NCBI RefSeq assembly: GCF_009857135.1
Contig: NZ_CP047318.1
Location: 7,068,001-7,132,000, forward strand
From: Streptomyces sp. HM190
GTDB taxonomy: Bacteria > Actinomycetota > Actinomycetes > Streptomycetales > Streptomycetaceae
Length of the DNA: 64,000 bases
Direction of reading: 5' to 3'
Shown here: positions 17,374-25,973 of the stretch, in pieces
Numbering within the stretch: the stretch's first letter is position 1
Layout of the letters: each line of letters begins with the position of its first letter
Program-made: the position numbers and the translations under genes
The notes under the pieces: generated by a model
Seen by the model: the letters and a program-made list of their open reading frames with translations, nothing else
What the model was told of the DNA's origin: nothing
The model's database searches: none

Positions 17374-17474
17374 GGAAGTGCCCTCGGGTGGGCGGTGGTC
17401 ACTGGCGCGAGAAGCTGCCGCCGGGTGCGCGGGCGTGACGTTGCTGGGCCGCTTCTCCGGCCGGGAGAACGCCG

Positions 17475-18068
17475 GTGGCGCGTTCCCGCGAACAGAGACA
17501 GGCTGACTCCCGCTCCGACACCGCCCTGAACCCGTTCAGCGCGACCCCCAACGGTTCGGCCGTACCGCCGACACCCGAGGCGCCAGGCGCCGTGGAGCAC
17601 CACCTGCTCGGCAAGGAGACTCACCTGGCCGACTGCATCGAAGACCGCTGGATCAAGAAGAAGAGGGAACCGATCACGGGCAAGAGGGAACGAACCGCTC
17701 GCTACGGCAAGGGCTACAAGGTCGCCGGCGTACCCGGAGTCCGGGACCGTTGGAAGCCGGCGCCTGCCGAGGCCGGCGTCATTCCGCCGCGCGTCAAGGG
17801 TGCGAAGGGCCGGCAGGGGGAGGCGGCGCCGAAGGACGGCTTCCACGTGCTGTGGCACACCTGCGCCTCGATCATGCTGGAGGCGGGGGAGTCCGTGGCG
17901 ACGCCGGCACGATGGCTCGGGCACTCCTCCCCGACTGTCACGCTTGGTTACTATGCTCACTTCATGCCGGAGGCCGGAAGCAAGGGGCGCACCGCCCTGG
18001 ATGGACTGCCGGGGAGAGCGGGAGACGAGCATGCCAGCCGAAACTCCCCAGATTCTCCCCAGGGCTGA
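17475..18068 (+). pseudogene. Decayed tyrosine site-specific integrase
   Basis: The frame joins an N-terminal integrase scrap (ADCIEDRWIKKKREPITGKR, near residue 52, the SAM-like arm region of actinomycete element integrases) directly to the C-terminal catalytic end (HVLWHTCASIMLEAGES, ARWLGHSSPTVTLGYYAHF). Roughly 200 residues of the core are missing between them. The HxxR catalytic motif reads HVLWH, so the second active-site Arg is Trp. Nucleophile Tyr in LGYYAHF remains. It is therefore a remnant of an integrative element and not an active recombinase. No intact attachment site or tRNA gene was found beside it. Confidence 0.72.
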
Positions 18069-18131
18069 GCGGGGAGGTTTCCCCGGATTGCACCGCGTGG
18101 AGCTGGCCGTGAAATGTAAGGCAATGGAGCT

Positions 18132-19061
18132 GTGGGGCCTTTGAATGTACTGAGAGAGGTCACCGCCACCCGCTACCTTGAGCCCCTGCGCTCCGGTGGC
18201 TCGGTCCCCGGCGTCGTCGAGGCCGACGACCTGGGCACCTACGTCGTGAAGTTCACCGGCTCCGCGCAGGGCCGCAAGGCGCTGGTCGCCGAGGTGATCG
18301 TGGGGGAGCTGGCCCGAGCGCTCGGGCTGCGCTTCCCGGAGCTGGTCCTCGTCCACTTCGACCCGGCGATCGCCGACGACGAGCCCCACCAGGAGGTACG
18401 GGAGCTGCACGGGGCGAGCGCGGGACTCAACCTCGGCATGGACTTCCTGCCGGGCGCGAAGGACTTCACGCCCGAGATCGCCAAGTCCTTCCCCGTGGAC
18501 CCCGCCGAGGCCGGCCGGATCGTCTGGCTCGACGCCCTCACCGTCAACGTCGACCGCACGGTCCACAGCTCGAACCTGATGGTGTGGCCCACCCTCGGCA
18601 CGGTCCCCCCGCGGCTGTGGCTCATCGACCACGGTGCCGCCCTCGTCTTCCACCACCGCTGGGACGCCTCGGACCCCGCGAAGGCGTACGACTTCCGGCA
18701 CCACGCCCTCGGCCACTACGCCCCCGACGTCCGCGCGGCCGACGCCGAGCTGGTGCCGAAGGTCACCGAGGAGCTGCTGCGGCGGATCGTGGCGGAGGTC
18801 CCGGACGCCTGGCTGGACGCCGAGGACGGCTTCGCGACACCCGACGAGGCGCGCGCGGCGTACGTCGACTACCTCCACGCGCGCGTGCGGGCGTCCGCAT
18901 CGTGGCTCCCCACCGACTTCCCCTCCCGGGAGGAACTCGCCGCCGAGGAGGCGCTCCGCGCGGCGAGGACACAGCGAGGCCGCCCGGACTGGCTCAAACG
19001 GGTCCCCGATCTGCACGGCAAACCGGCGGCGGAACAGGATTGGTCGGTGCACCTCGGATGA
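18132..19061 (+). CDS. HipA-like kinase-fold protein
   Basis: The protein of about 300 residues carries the signature of actinobacterial HipA-related proteins: GTYVVKFTGSAQGRKALVAEV (ATP-binding Lys), the catalytic-loop-like NVDRTVHSSNLMVW, and LWLIDHGAALVFH in place of DFG. The start is uncertain: the GTG at 18132 is taken here, but TTG 18141 or even CTG 18150 (giving the conserved LREVTATRY) fits homologues better. It is coupled to the following CxxC protein by an ATGA overlap. It lies next to the integrase remnant but its codon use is ordinary, and there is no HipB partner. A housekeeping role is more likely than a toxin. Confidence 0.72.
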   Translation: MGPLNVLREVTATRYLEPLRSGGSVPGVVEADDLGTYVVKFTGSAQGRKALVAEVIVGELARALGLRFPELVLVHFDPAIADDEPHQEVRELHGASAGLNLGMDFLPGAKDFTPEIAKSFPVDPAEAGRIVWLDALTVNVDRTVHSSNLMVWPTLGTVPPRLWLIDHGAALVFHHRWDASDPAKAYDFRHHALGHYAPDVRAADAELVPKVTEELLRRIVAEVPDAWLDAEDGFATPDEARAAYVDYLHARVRASASWLPTDFPSREELAAEEALRAARTQRGRPDWLKRVPDLHGKPAAEQDWSVHLG

Positions 19062-19354
19062 GCGGCCGCGTCGAGATCGAGTACTGCACGCAGTGCGGCT
19101 GGCTGCCCCGCGCCGCCTGGCTGGCACAGGAACTGCTCACGACCTTCGAGGCGGAGCTGACGCAGCTGGCGCTGAGGCCCGGCAAGGGCGGGGTCTTCGT
19201 CGTCCGGGTCGACGACGAGGTCGTCTGGGACCGGCGCGAACAGGGCTTCCCGGAGCCCACGGCGGTCAAGCGGGCCGTACGCGACCGAGTGGCCCCGGAC
19301 AAACCCCTGGGCCACTCGGACAGGTCCGGTCGGGCGGACGGCGTCAGCCCTTGA
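19058..19354 (+). CDS. SelT/SelW/SelH (Rdx)-family CxxC protein
   Basis: This 98-residue protein begins RVEIEYCTQCGWLPRAAWLAQELL. The beta-strand-CxxC-helix arrangement is the hallmark of Rdx selenoprotein-W-like proteins, with Cys in both positions. FEAELTQLALRPGKGGVFVV and VVWDRREQGFPEP follow the family core. The start overlaps the stop of the HipA-like gene, and its 3' end overlaps the convergent aceB gene by 11 bases. A thiol-redox function is inferred from the family; the partner is unknown. Confidence 0.82.
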   Translation: MSGRVEIEYCTQCGWLPRAAWLAQELLTTFEAELTQLALRPGKGGVFVVRVDDEVVWDRREQGFPEPTAVKRAVRDRVAPDKPLGHSDRSGRADGVSP

Positions 19355-20978
19355 GCTGCTCGTACGCGGGCAGCGTCAGGAAGTCCGCGTAGTCCTCGTC
19401 GAGGGCGACCTGGAGGAGCAGGTCATGGGCCTGCTGCCAGTGGCCGGCGGCGAAGGCATCCTCGCCGATCTCCGCGCGGACCGCGGCGAGTTCCTCGGCG
19501 GCGATCGTGCGGGCCAGCTCGGGGGTGGCCTTCACGGATTCTCCGGCGTGCTCGAACTCGACGCCCGCGTTGATCCACTGCCAGATCTGGGAGCGGGAGA
19601 TCTCCGCCGTGGCCGCGTCCTCCATCAGGTTGAAGATCGCCACGGCGCCGAGCCCGCGCAGCCACGCCTCGATGTAGCGGATGCCGACCTGGACGGCGTT
19701 GACCAGACCGTCGTAGGTGGGCCGGGCGTCGAGCGAGTCGACCGCGATCAGGTCGGCGGCCTCGACGTGGACGTCCTCACGGAGCCGGTCCTTCTGGTTC
19801 GGCCGGTCGCCGAGGACCTTGTCGAAGGACTCCATCGCGATCGGCACGAGGTCGGGGTGCGCCACCCAGGAGCCGTCGAAGCCGTCGTTCGCCTCACGGT
19901 CCTTGTCGGCGCGGACCTTCTCGAAGGCGACCTTGTTGACCTCCGGGTCCCTGCGGGACGGGATGAACGCCGCCATGCCGCCGATCGCGTGCGCGCCGCG
20001 CCTGTGGCAGGTGCGGACGAGGAGTTCGGTGTACGCCCGCATGAACGGGGCGGTCATCGTGACCGCGTTGCGGTCCGGGAGGACGAACCGGGCGCCGCCG
20101 TCACGGAAGTTCTTCACGATGGAGAACAGGTAGTCCCAGCGGCCCGCGTTCAACCCGGAGGCGTGGTCGCGGAGTTCGTAGAGGATCTCGTCCATCTCGT
20201 ACGCGGCCGTGATCGTCTCGATCAGCACCGTGGCGCGGATCGTGCCCTGCGGGACGCCGACGTGGTCCTGCGCGAAGACGAACACGTCGTTCCAGAGGCG
20301 GGCCTCCAGGTGCGACTCCGTCTTCGGGAGGTAGAAGTAGGGGCCCTTGCCGAGGTCGAGCAGGCGCTGGGCGTTGTGGAAGAAGTACAGGCCGAAGTCG
20401 ACGAGCGCGCCGGGCACGGGCGTGCCGTCGGCGTCGACGAGATGGCGCTCGTTCAGGTGCCAGCCGCGCGGACGCATGACGACCGTCGCCAGCTCCTCGT
20501 TCGGGCGCAGCGCGTACGACTTGCCGGTGCGCTCGTCGGTGAAGTCGATGTTCCGGGTGTACGCGTCGGCCATGTTCACCTGGCCGAGGACGACGTTCTC
20601 CCAGGTGGGGGCGGAGGCGTCCTCGAAGTCCGCGAGCCACACCCGGGCGCCCGAGTTGAGCGCGTTGATGGTCATCTTGCGGTCGGTGGGGCCGGTGATC
20701 TCGACCCGGCGGTCCTCCAGGGCGGGGGGCGACGGCGCCACCTTCCAGGAGTCGTCGGCGCGGATCGCGGCCGTCTCCGGGAGGAAGTCGAGCGTGGAGG
20801 TGCGGGCGATCTCCGCGCGGCGCTCGGCCCGGCGGGCGAGCAGCTCGTCACGCCGGGGCGTGAACCGGCGGTGCAGCTCGGCCACGAAGGAGAGTGCCGC
20901 GTCGGTGAGGATCTCCTCCTGGCGGGGCAGGGGATCGGCGTCGACGATGGCCAGCGGGGACGGCGCTGGTGCGGACAT
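19344..20978 (-). CDS. aceB: Malate synthase A
   Basis: Malate synthase condenses glyoxylate with acetyl-CoA to malate. The 544-residue length and motifs fit the MSA class: WLADFEDASAPTWEN, MRPRGWHLNERH, the region ASGLNAGRWDYLFS, and a C-terminal RSQIWQWINAGVEF. It uses the glyoxylate released from ureidoglycolate during allantoin breakdown, encoded 3-6 kb away. Its promoter carries the same operator type as allB, so repression by AllR is expected and has been reported for this gene in S. coelicolor. The gene ends convergently within the Rdx gene. Confidence 0.96.
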   Translation of the reverse strand: MSAPAPSPLAIVDADPLPRQEEILTDAALSFVAELHRRFTPRRDELLARRAERRAEIARTSTLDFLPETAAIRADDSWKVAPSPPALEDRRVEITGPTDRKMTINALNSGARVWLADFEDASAPTWENVVLGQVNMADAYTRNIDFTDERTGKSYALRPNEELATVVMRPRGWHLNERHLVDADGTPVPGALVDFGLYFFHNAQRLLDLGKGPYFYLPKTESHLEARLWNDVFVFAQDHVGVPQGTIRATVLIETITAAYEMDEILYELRDHASGLNAGRWDYLFSIVKNFRDGGARFVLPDRNAVTMTAPFMRAYTELLVRTCHRRGAHAIGGMAAFIPSRRDPEVNKVAFEKVRADKDREANDGFDGSWVAHPDLVPIAMESFDKVLGDRPNQKDRLREDVHVEAADLIAVDSLDARPTYDGLVNAVQVGIRYIEAWLRGLGAVAIFNLMEDAATAEISRSQIWQWINAGVEFEHAGESVKATPELARTIAAEELAAVRAEIGEDAFAAGHWQQAHDLLLQVALDEDYADFLTLPAYEQLKG

Positions 20979-21077
20979 GAGCTGTCACTTCCTTCAGCGG
21001 GCGTGGCACCGGGTGTCAGTCGACCCTGGCGGGGCGGGGAGCACCCTCGGGTGCAGGGGAGCACTTCTGGTCAGTGG

Positions 21078-21118
21078 ATACTAGTTTCCTCATGGTGGAA
21101 GTTCAATGTTTTGTTGAT
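21078..21118 (-). promoter_or_regulatory. aceB promoter with AllR-type operator
   Basis: On the minus strand -35 TTGAAC (complement of 21101-21106) and -10 TAGTAT (complement of 21078-21083) are separated by exactly 17 bp. The operator ATCAAC-AAAAC-ATTGAA (complement of 21102-21118) overlaps the -35. It matches TTCAACAGAACGTTGAA before allB at 14 of 17 positions. Overlap with the -35 fits repression by the IclR-family protein encoded at 23515-24312. Confidence 0.75.
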
Positions 21119-21177
21119 GTCGAGATTCTCCGGGTCGAGGGAAGGTGGCGCCGGGTGCCACTCCGCTCACGCGCCAC

Positions 21178-21948
21178 TCATTCGAGGTGGGCGAGGTCGG
21201 CCTCGGTGTCGATGTCGTACGGCCGCGCCACGTCCCCGCACTCGACGAGCGTGATCTCCTCGGCGTGTGCCTTCAGATAGGCGCGTGCCCCCCGGTCGCC
21301 GGTGGCGGTGGCCGCGATGCCCGCCCAGTGCGCGGCGCCGAACAGGACGGGGTGGCCGCGCTCCCCGTCGTAGGCGGCGGCCACGAGCGCCCTGTCGGCG
21401 CCGGCCGGCTCGTACGCGGCGAGCACCCGGGACACGGCCCTGGGCCCGATGCCCGGCTGGTCCACGAGCGACACCAGCGCCGCCTCGGCGCCCGTCCCGG
21501 CGAGCGACTCCAGTCCGGCCCGCAGCGACGAACCCATGCCGTCGGCCCACTGCGGGTTGTCCACCAGGACGCAGCCGGGCAGTTCGGCCCGGGCGCGTAC
21601 GGTCGCCGCCTCCGCGCCGAGCACCACGTGGATCCGTGTGCAGCCGGCCGCCCGCAGCGCCGCGACCGCGTGTTCGACCAGGGGGCGCCCTCGATGTGAC
21701 AGCAAAGCCTTGGGCCGACCGCCCAGGCGCCGCCCCCCACCGGCGGCGAGCAGAAGGGCGGCGACCCGCGACGACTGCCCGTTGCCCTGACCGCCCTGAC
21801 CGGTGGCCGGGGGGACTCCGTCGCGCCCGGTCTGCCGGTCGCCCGGGCCCGCGGCCGGCCGGTCGCCCCGCTCTCCCGTCCGGCGGTCGCCCCGGCCTGC
21901 GGCCCGTGCGTCGTCCCGGCCTGCGGGCTGCTCGTGGTCGTGCGTCAT
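21178..21948 (-). CDS. MocA-like nucleotidyltransferase (molybdenum-cofactor cytidylyltransferase type)
   Basis: The core starts RVAALLLAAGGGRRLGGRPK, the NTP-binding loop of MobA/MocA transferases, and continues with VLVDNPQWADGMGSSLRAGL and ALVSLVDQPGI, both typical of MocA proteins that cytidylate molybdopterin for xanthine dehydrogenase. Xanthine dehydrogenase feeds allantoin production, so its place beside aceB and the allantoin genes makes sense. About 60 N-terminal residues before the core are Gly/Asp/Arg-rich and low complexity; the true start may lie further in than the ATG at 21948. Confidence 0.78.
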   Translation of the reverse strand: MTHDHEQPAGRDDARAAGRGDRRTGERGDRPAAGPGDRQTGRDGVPPATGQGGQGNGQSSRVAALLLAAGGGRRLGGRPKALLSHRGRPLVEHAVAALRAAGCTRIHVVLGAEAATVRARAELPGCVLVDNPQWADGMGSSLRAGLESLAGTGAEAALVSLVDQPGIGPRAVSRVLAAYEPAGADRALVAAAYDGERGHPVLFGAAHWAGIAATATGDRGARAYLKAHAEEITLVECGDVARPYDIDTEADLAHLE

Positions 21949-21970
21949 GTGCCCTGCATACCCGAACCGG

Positions 21971-22062
21971 CGTGTGCGTGCCCGTGATCCGGGCGTGTGC
22001 GTGCCCGTGATCCCTGCGTGCACGTCCCCGCGATCCGGAGTGCGCGTGCCCATGATCCGGGG
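21971..22062. repeat. Four imperfect 23-bp tandem repeats
   Basis: Four consecutive 23-base units each carry a GTGCGTGCCCGTGATCC-like core followed by a variable tail. Units 1 and 2 are almost identical; 3 and 4 have drifted. The period is not a multiple of three and the array ends 22 bases before the MocA-like start, so it is probably non-coding leader sequence rather than protein repeat. Confidence 0.75.
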
Positions 22063-22255
22063 TGCCGGGGAGTGTTCGTCGGTTGGGGAATCCCTGGGGC
22101 TGATTTTCGGTCCTCGGTGTGGCGCTCGCCACACCGTTGGCGTTTACTGGCCCGCGCCACCCCGGGCGGTCGACCGACGCCAGGGGAGGCCGGTCGTGCG
22201 ACGGGGTGCGGCCGGTGCTCACGCGTGGCGGTGCGCGTGAGGGGGGAGAGCTGGG

Positions 22256-22567
22256 TTGCGGAGCTTGGGGCAGAGGCCAGTGACCGGCAGGGGCGAGGAC
22301 GCGAGGGTGGCGGAACTGAGGACCGCCGTGTCCCGATTGCGTCGTGAACTCGCCGCGCATCCCGCCGAGTTCCCGGACCGGGGGATAGCGGAGGACGAGT
22401 TGGCCGCGCTCGCGGCGATGGTCGTGAGCGGCATCCCCGAGGTGCCGCTTCTGCGGCGGTCCCTGCTGCTGATCGCCGGGGCGATCGGTTCGGTCAGCGC
22501 GCTGTCGAGAGGCCTGGCGGAGGTGCGCACGGCGGTGGACCTCTTCGGGGAACCACCCCGCCGCTGA
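22256..22567 (+). CDS. Small conserved Streptomyces protein (DUF5955-like)
   Basis: The 103-residue protein has an N-terminal charged helix (RVAELRTAVSRLRRELAAHP), a central acidic segment and a hydrophobic helix (PLLRRSLLLIAGAIGSVSAL). It matches my recollection of DUF5955, a short actinomycete family without known function. A GGGGAG stretch precedes the TTG start at 22256 at a good distance. It stands alone between the MocA-like gene and the mycothiol-type enzyme, transcribed in the opposite direction to both. Confidence 0.62.
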   Translation: MRSLGQRPVTGRGEDARVAELRTAVSRLRRELAAHPAEFPDRGIAEDELAALAAMVVSGIPEVPLLRRSLLLIAGAIGSVSALSRGLAEVRTAVDLFGEPPRR

Positions 22568-22632
22568 CCGGGGCCTTTCGGCGACCGTCCCCGCCGCTCC
22601 TCCCTCCTGATCCTCTGCCGCGCCTGCTGCGC

Positions 22633-23412
22633 CTATTCCTCCGGCTCCCAGGCGCGGAGCAGGTCGAACAGCGCCGCGTCCCCGTCGATCCGCAAGGAGT
22701 CCGCCGGGATGCGGTCGTAGAGGAAGAGGATCAGGTCACTGACCGTGGCCCGGACGGAGACGCCGGCCGTGTCCGGGTCCTCGCCGGTGGCGGCCAGGCG
22801 GCGGGAGCGTGCGCCGTCCCCGTCGACCGTGAGGCGCCAGGAGGGGCCCTCGGTGGCGTGGAAGTCGAAGGCGGTCGGCCGGTGCGGCCAGGCGGCCGTC
22901 GTCGCGCAGCAGGTGGACAGGAACTCGTCCACACCGTCCGGCGCCACCTCGTCCGGCAGCGGCTTCGCGGCACCCAGGGAGACCTGGACGTCATAGGTGT
23001 GCACGGCCGTCTCCTGGACCCGGTGCCGGGCGACGGCACCGGAGTTCCGCGGCGACTGCGACGCGCTCCACCACGTCCAGCAGCCCTCGGCCGGGCCGGC
23101 CTCCCGCAGCGCCCCCAGCAGCATCTCCGTCGACTCGGCCAGCCAGGCCGACAGGGCCTCGCGCTCCCGGGGCGCGGTCAGCGCGGCCCGCTCGGCGACG
23201 GCCTTGGCCGGCGGACCGTCGGCGGGTCCCGCGGTGACGACGGCGGCCCAGAAGCGGTCGCCTCCGCCCAGGTGCTGCGCCAGGTCGAACAGCGTCCACT
23301 CGGGGCAGGTCGGCACGCGGGCGTCCAGGTCGGGCGCGGAGGCGACCGTGTCCCGGAACGCGATCGACCGCTCGTCGATCAGCCGCAGCAGGTCGCAGAA
23401 CTCAAGTGTCAT
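22633..23412 (-). CDS. Maleylpyruvate isomerase-like, mycothiol-type DinB-fold enzyme
   Basis: The protein has the N-terminal helical bundle of the MDMPI/DinB-like family: CPEWTLFDLAQHLGGGDRFW near residue 36, and the paired metal-ligand motif VARHRVQETAVHTYDV near 125. The small C-terminal domain ends in VSDLILFLYDRIP. Members use mycothiol or bind a divalent metal, but most are of unknown substrate. The ATG at 23412 is used; a GTG two codons upstream is possible. It has no obvious operon partner. Confidence 0.78.
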   Translation of the reverse strand: MTLEFCDLLRLIDERSIAFRDTVASAPDLDARVPTCPEWTLFDLAQHLGGGDRFWAAVVTAGPADGPPAKAVAERAALTAPREREALSAWLAESTEMLLGALREAGPAEGCWTWWSASQSPRNSGAVARHRVQETAVHTYDVQVSLGAAKPLPDEVAPDGVDEFLSTCCATTAAWPHRPTAFDFHATEGPSWRLTVDGDGARSRRLAATGEDPDTAGVSVRATVSDLILFLYDRIPADSLRIDGDAALFDLLRAWEPEE

Positions 23413-23514
23413 GGCCACATCGGGTGTCTATCACCGCACCCCGGCCACGGAACAACGGTTTTCACGGCACCGGACGTCAGGAACGCGTTGACGGGCGGAC
23501 CGCGGGCCTGGCCC

Positions 23515-24312
23515 TCAACTCCCCGTGCCGGCCAGCGCCTCCGACAGCTCCGCCGCCACCTGCTGCAGCACCGGCACGATCCGTTCCGTCGCCGCCTCGG
23601 TGACGCGGCCCGCGGGCCCGGAGATGGAGATGGCCGCCGCGGTGGGCGAGTCGGGGACGGAGACGGCGAGGCAGCGGACGCCGATCTCCTGCTCGTTGTC
23701 GTCGACGGCGTACCCCAGGGCGCGCACCTCGGCGAGCGCGGCGAGGAAACCGTCGGGTGTCGTGATCGTCTTCTCCGTCGCGGCGGGCATCCCCGTACGG
23801 GACAGCAGGGCCCGGACCTCGTCGGCGGGCAGGTCGGCGAGCAGCGCCTTGCCGACGCCCGTGGAGTGGGGCAGCACCCGGCGGCCGACCTCGGTGAACA
23901 TCCGCATGGAGTGCTTGGACGGCACCTGCGCCACGTACACGATCTCGTCGCCGTCGAGCAGCGCCATGTTCGCCGTCTCGCCCGTCTCCTCGACCAGCCG
24001 CGCCAGGTACGGGCGGGCCCAGGTGCCGAGCAGCCGGGACGCCGACTCGCCGAGGCGGATCAGCCGCGGGCCGAGGGCGTAGCGCCGGTTGGGCTGCTGG
24101 CGCACGTAGCCGCAGACCACCAGGGTGCGCATCAGCCGGTGGATCGTGGGCAGGGGCAGCCCGCTGCTCGCGGACAGCTCGCTGAGGCCGACCTCGCCGC
24201 CGGCGTCCGCCATCCGCTCCAGCAGGTCGAAAGCGCGCTCGAGGGACTGGACGCCGCCGCTGGACGAGGACGACCTGGAGGAGTCGGTGGTGCTGGCGCT
24301 GGACGTCGGCAC
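23515..24312 (-). CDS. allR: IclR-family repressor of allantoin/glyoxylate genes
   Basis: The protein (265 residues) has a Ser-rich leader, an IclR winged helix (GGVQSLERAFDLLERM, SASSGLPLPTIHRLMRTLVV) and the effector domain with HSTGVGKALLADLP and YAVDDNEQEIGVRCLAVSV. IclR proteins of this subgroup sense glyoxylate or allantoate. It is divergent from allB, and operators of one type lie before allB and aceB, which supports the AllR assignment known from S. coelicolor. GAAAGGA precedes the GTG start. Confidence 0.9.
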   Translation of the reverse strand: MPTSSASTTDSSRSSSSSGGVQSLERAFDLLERMADAGGEVGLSELSASSGLPLPTIHRLMRTLVVCGYVRQQPNRRYALGPRLIRLGESASRLLGTWARPYLARLVEETGETANMALLDGDEIVYVAQVPSKHSMRMFTEVGRRVLPHSTGVGKALLADLPADEVRALLSRTGMPAATEKTITTPDGFLAALAEVRALGYAVDDNEQEIGVRCLAVSVPDSPTAAAISISGPAGRVTEAATERIVPVLQQVAAELSEALAGTGS

Positions 24313-24504
24313 GGCGCGGGTCCTTTCACGAAGGCATGCGAAGTCGCAGCCTACCGGGCAGTTCGTTGACTGCTCGCTGGCGCGTCACTATGTTCTGCCT
24401 GGCGGAATGATCCTTCCAGGAAGTGAAAATGTCCAGAGGGGGTCGGTGGGGCGCAGAGTGGGGGAGGGGGCTCTTGACGGGGATCGAACTGGAGTGAAGA
24501 CTCC

Positions 24505-24521
24505 TTCAACAGAACGTTGAA
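24505..24521. promoter_or_regulatory. AllR-type operator before allB
   Basis: TTCAACAGAACGTTGAA is a perfect 6-5-6 inverted repeat, 68 bases before the allB start. It matches the aceB operator at 14 of 17 positions. A second perfect dyad, GGAGT-N4-ACTCC (24491-24504), abuts it. A possible -35 TTGACG (24474-24479) with a weak -10 near 24497 would place the operator just downstream of the promoter. Confidence 0.75.
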
Positions 24522-24588
24522 TTCCGTTACGCGGAAGTAAACCCCGCGGACGCGGAAGGGAGACGACGGCAGGACGAGAGGGGTCCGG

Positions 24589-25968
24589 GTGTCCGACGCT
24601 GAACTGGTGCTGCGCTCGACGCGGGTCGTCACGCCCGAGGGATCGCGCCCCGCCGCGGTCGCGGTCGCGGACGGCCGCATCACGGCCGTCCTCCCGTACG
24701 ACGCCGACCTGCCCCCCGGTGCCCGCCTGGAGGACCTCGGCGACGACGTCCTGCTGCCGGGCCTGGTCGACACTCATGTGCACATCAACGATCCGGGCCG
24801 TACCCACTGGGAGGGCTTCTGGACCGCGACGCGCGCCGCGGCCGCCGGCGGCATCACCACCCTCGTCGACATGCCCCTCAACTCCCTGCCGCCCACCACG
24901 ACCGTCGACCACCTGCGCACCAAGCAGCGGGTCGCCGCCGACAAGGCGCACGTCGACGTCGGCTTCTGGGGCGGGGCGCTGCCCGACAACGTCAAGGACC
25001 TGCGCCCGCTGCACGACGCCGGTGTCTTCGGCTTCAAGGCGTTCCTGTCCCCGTCCGGCGTCGAGGAGTTCCCGCACCTCGACCAGGAGCGGCTCGCCCA
25101 CTCCCTCGCGGAGATCGCGGGCTTCGGCGGACTGCTCGTCGTGCACGCCGAGGACCCGCACCACCTCGACGCCGCCCCCCGGCGCGGCGGCCCCCGGTAC
25201 GCCGACTTCCTCGCCTCCCGCCCGCGCGGCGCCGAGGACAGCGCCATCGCGGCCCTCATCGACCAGGCCCGCCGGCTCGACGCCCGCGTGCACGTGCTCC
25301 ACCTGTCCTCCGGTGACGCGCTGCCGCTGATCGCCGCCGCCAGGGCCGAGGGCGTACGGATCACCGTGGAGACCTGCCCGCACTACCTCACGCTGACCGC
25401 CGAGGAGGTCCCGGACGGAGCCAGCGAGTTCAAGTGCTGCCCGCCGATCCGCGAGTCCGCCAACCAGGACCTGCTGTGGCAGGCGCTCGCCGACGGCACG
25501 ATCGACTGTGTGGTCACCGACCACTCCCCGTCCACGGCCGACCTGAAGACCGACGACTTCGCCACCGCCTGGGGCGGCATCTCCGGCCTCCAGCTGAGCC
25601 TCGCCGCGGTCTGGACGGAGGCCCGCAGACGTGGCCACGGTCTGGAGGACGTGGTCCGCTGGATGTCGACCCGCACGGCCGCCCTCGTCGGCCTCGACCA
25701 CAAGGGCGCCATCGAGGCCGGCCGCGACGCCGACTTCGCGGTGCTCGCCCCGGACGAGACGTTCACCGTCGACCCGGCCGCCCTCCAGCACCGCAACCGG
25801 GTGACGGCCTACGCGGGCAGGACGCTGTACGGCGTCGTCAGGTCCACCTGGCTGCGCGGCGAACGCATCGTCGCCGACGGCGAGTTCACCGCACCGAAGG
25901 GACGGCTCCTCACCCGCACCCCCCGATCCCCCCGCCCACGGCGGCCCACCACCGAAAGGCAGACCTGA
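24589..25968 (+). CDS. allB: Allantoinase
   Basis: Allantoinase hydrolyses allantoin to allantoate in the cytoplasm. The 459-residue protein is a typical amidohydrolase: metal ligands in VDTHVHINDPG (near residue 62), the Lys that is carboxylated in FGFKAFLSPSG (near 149), His in VVHAEDPHH and VHVLHLSSGD, and Asp in CVVTDHSPS (near 310). The GTG start has GAGAGGGG upstream. It is followed after six bases by the allantoicase start, so the two form one operon under the AllR-type operator. Confidence 0.95.
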   Translation: MSDAELVLRSTRVVTPEGSRPAAVAVADGRITAVLPYDADLPPGARLEDLGDDVLLPGLVDTHVHINDPGRTHWEGFWTATRAAAAGGITTLVDMPLNSLPPTTTVDHLRTKQRVAADKAHVDVGFWGGALPDNVKDLRPLHDAGVFGFKAFLSPSGVEEFPHLDQERLAHSLAEIAGFGGLLVVHAEDPHHLDAAPRRGGPRYADFLASRPRGAEDSAIAALIDQARRLDARVHVLHLSSGDALPLIAAARAEGVRITVETCPHYLTLTAEEVPDGASEFKCCPPIRESANQDLLWQALADGTIDCVVTDHSPSTADLKTDDFATAWGGISGLQLSLAAVWTEARRRGHGLEDVVRWMSTRTAALVGLDHKGAIEAGRDADFAVLAPDETFTVDPAALQHRNRVTAYAGRTLYGVVRSTWLRGERIVADGEFTAPKGRLLTRTPRSPRPRRPTTERQT

Positions 25969-25973
25969 TCATC

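Noticed and set aside
18132..19354. HipA toxin-antitoxin system
   Set aside because: There is no HipB-like antitoxin, the partner is an Rdx-type CxxC protein, and the protein belongs to a HipA-related group conserved in streptomycetes.
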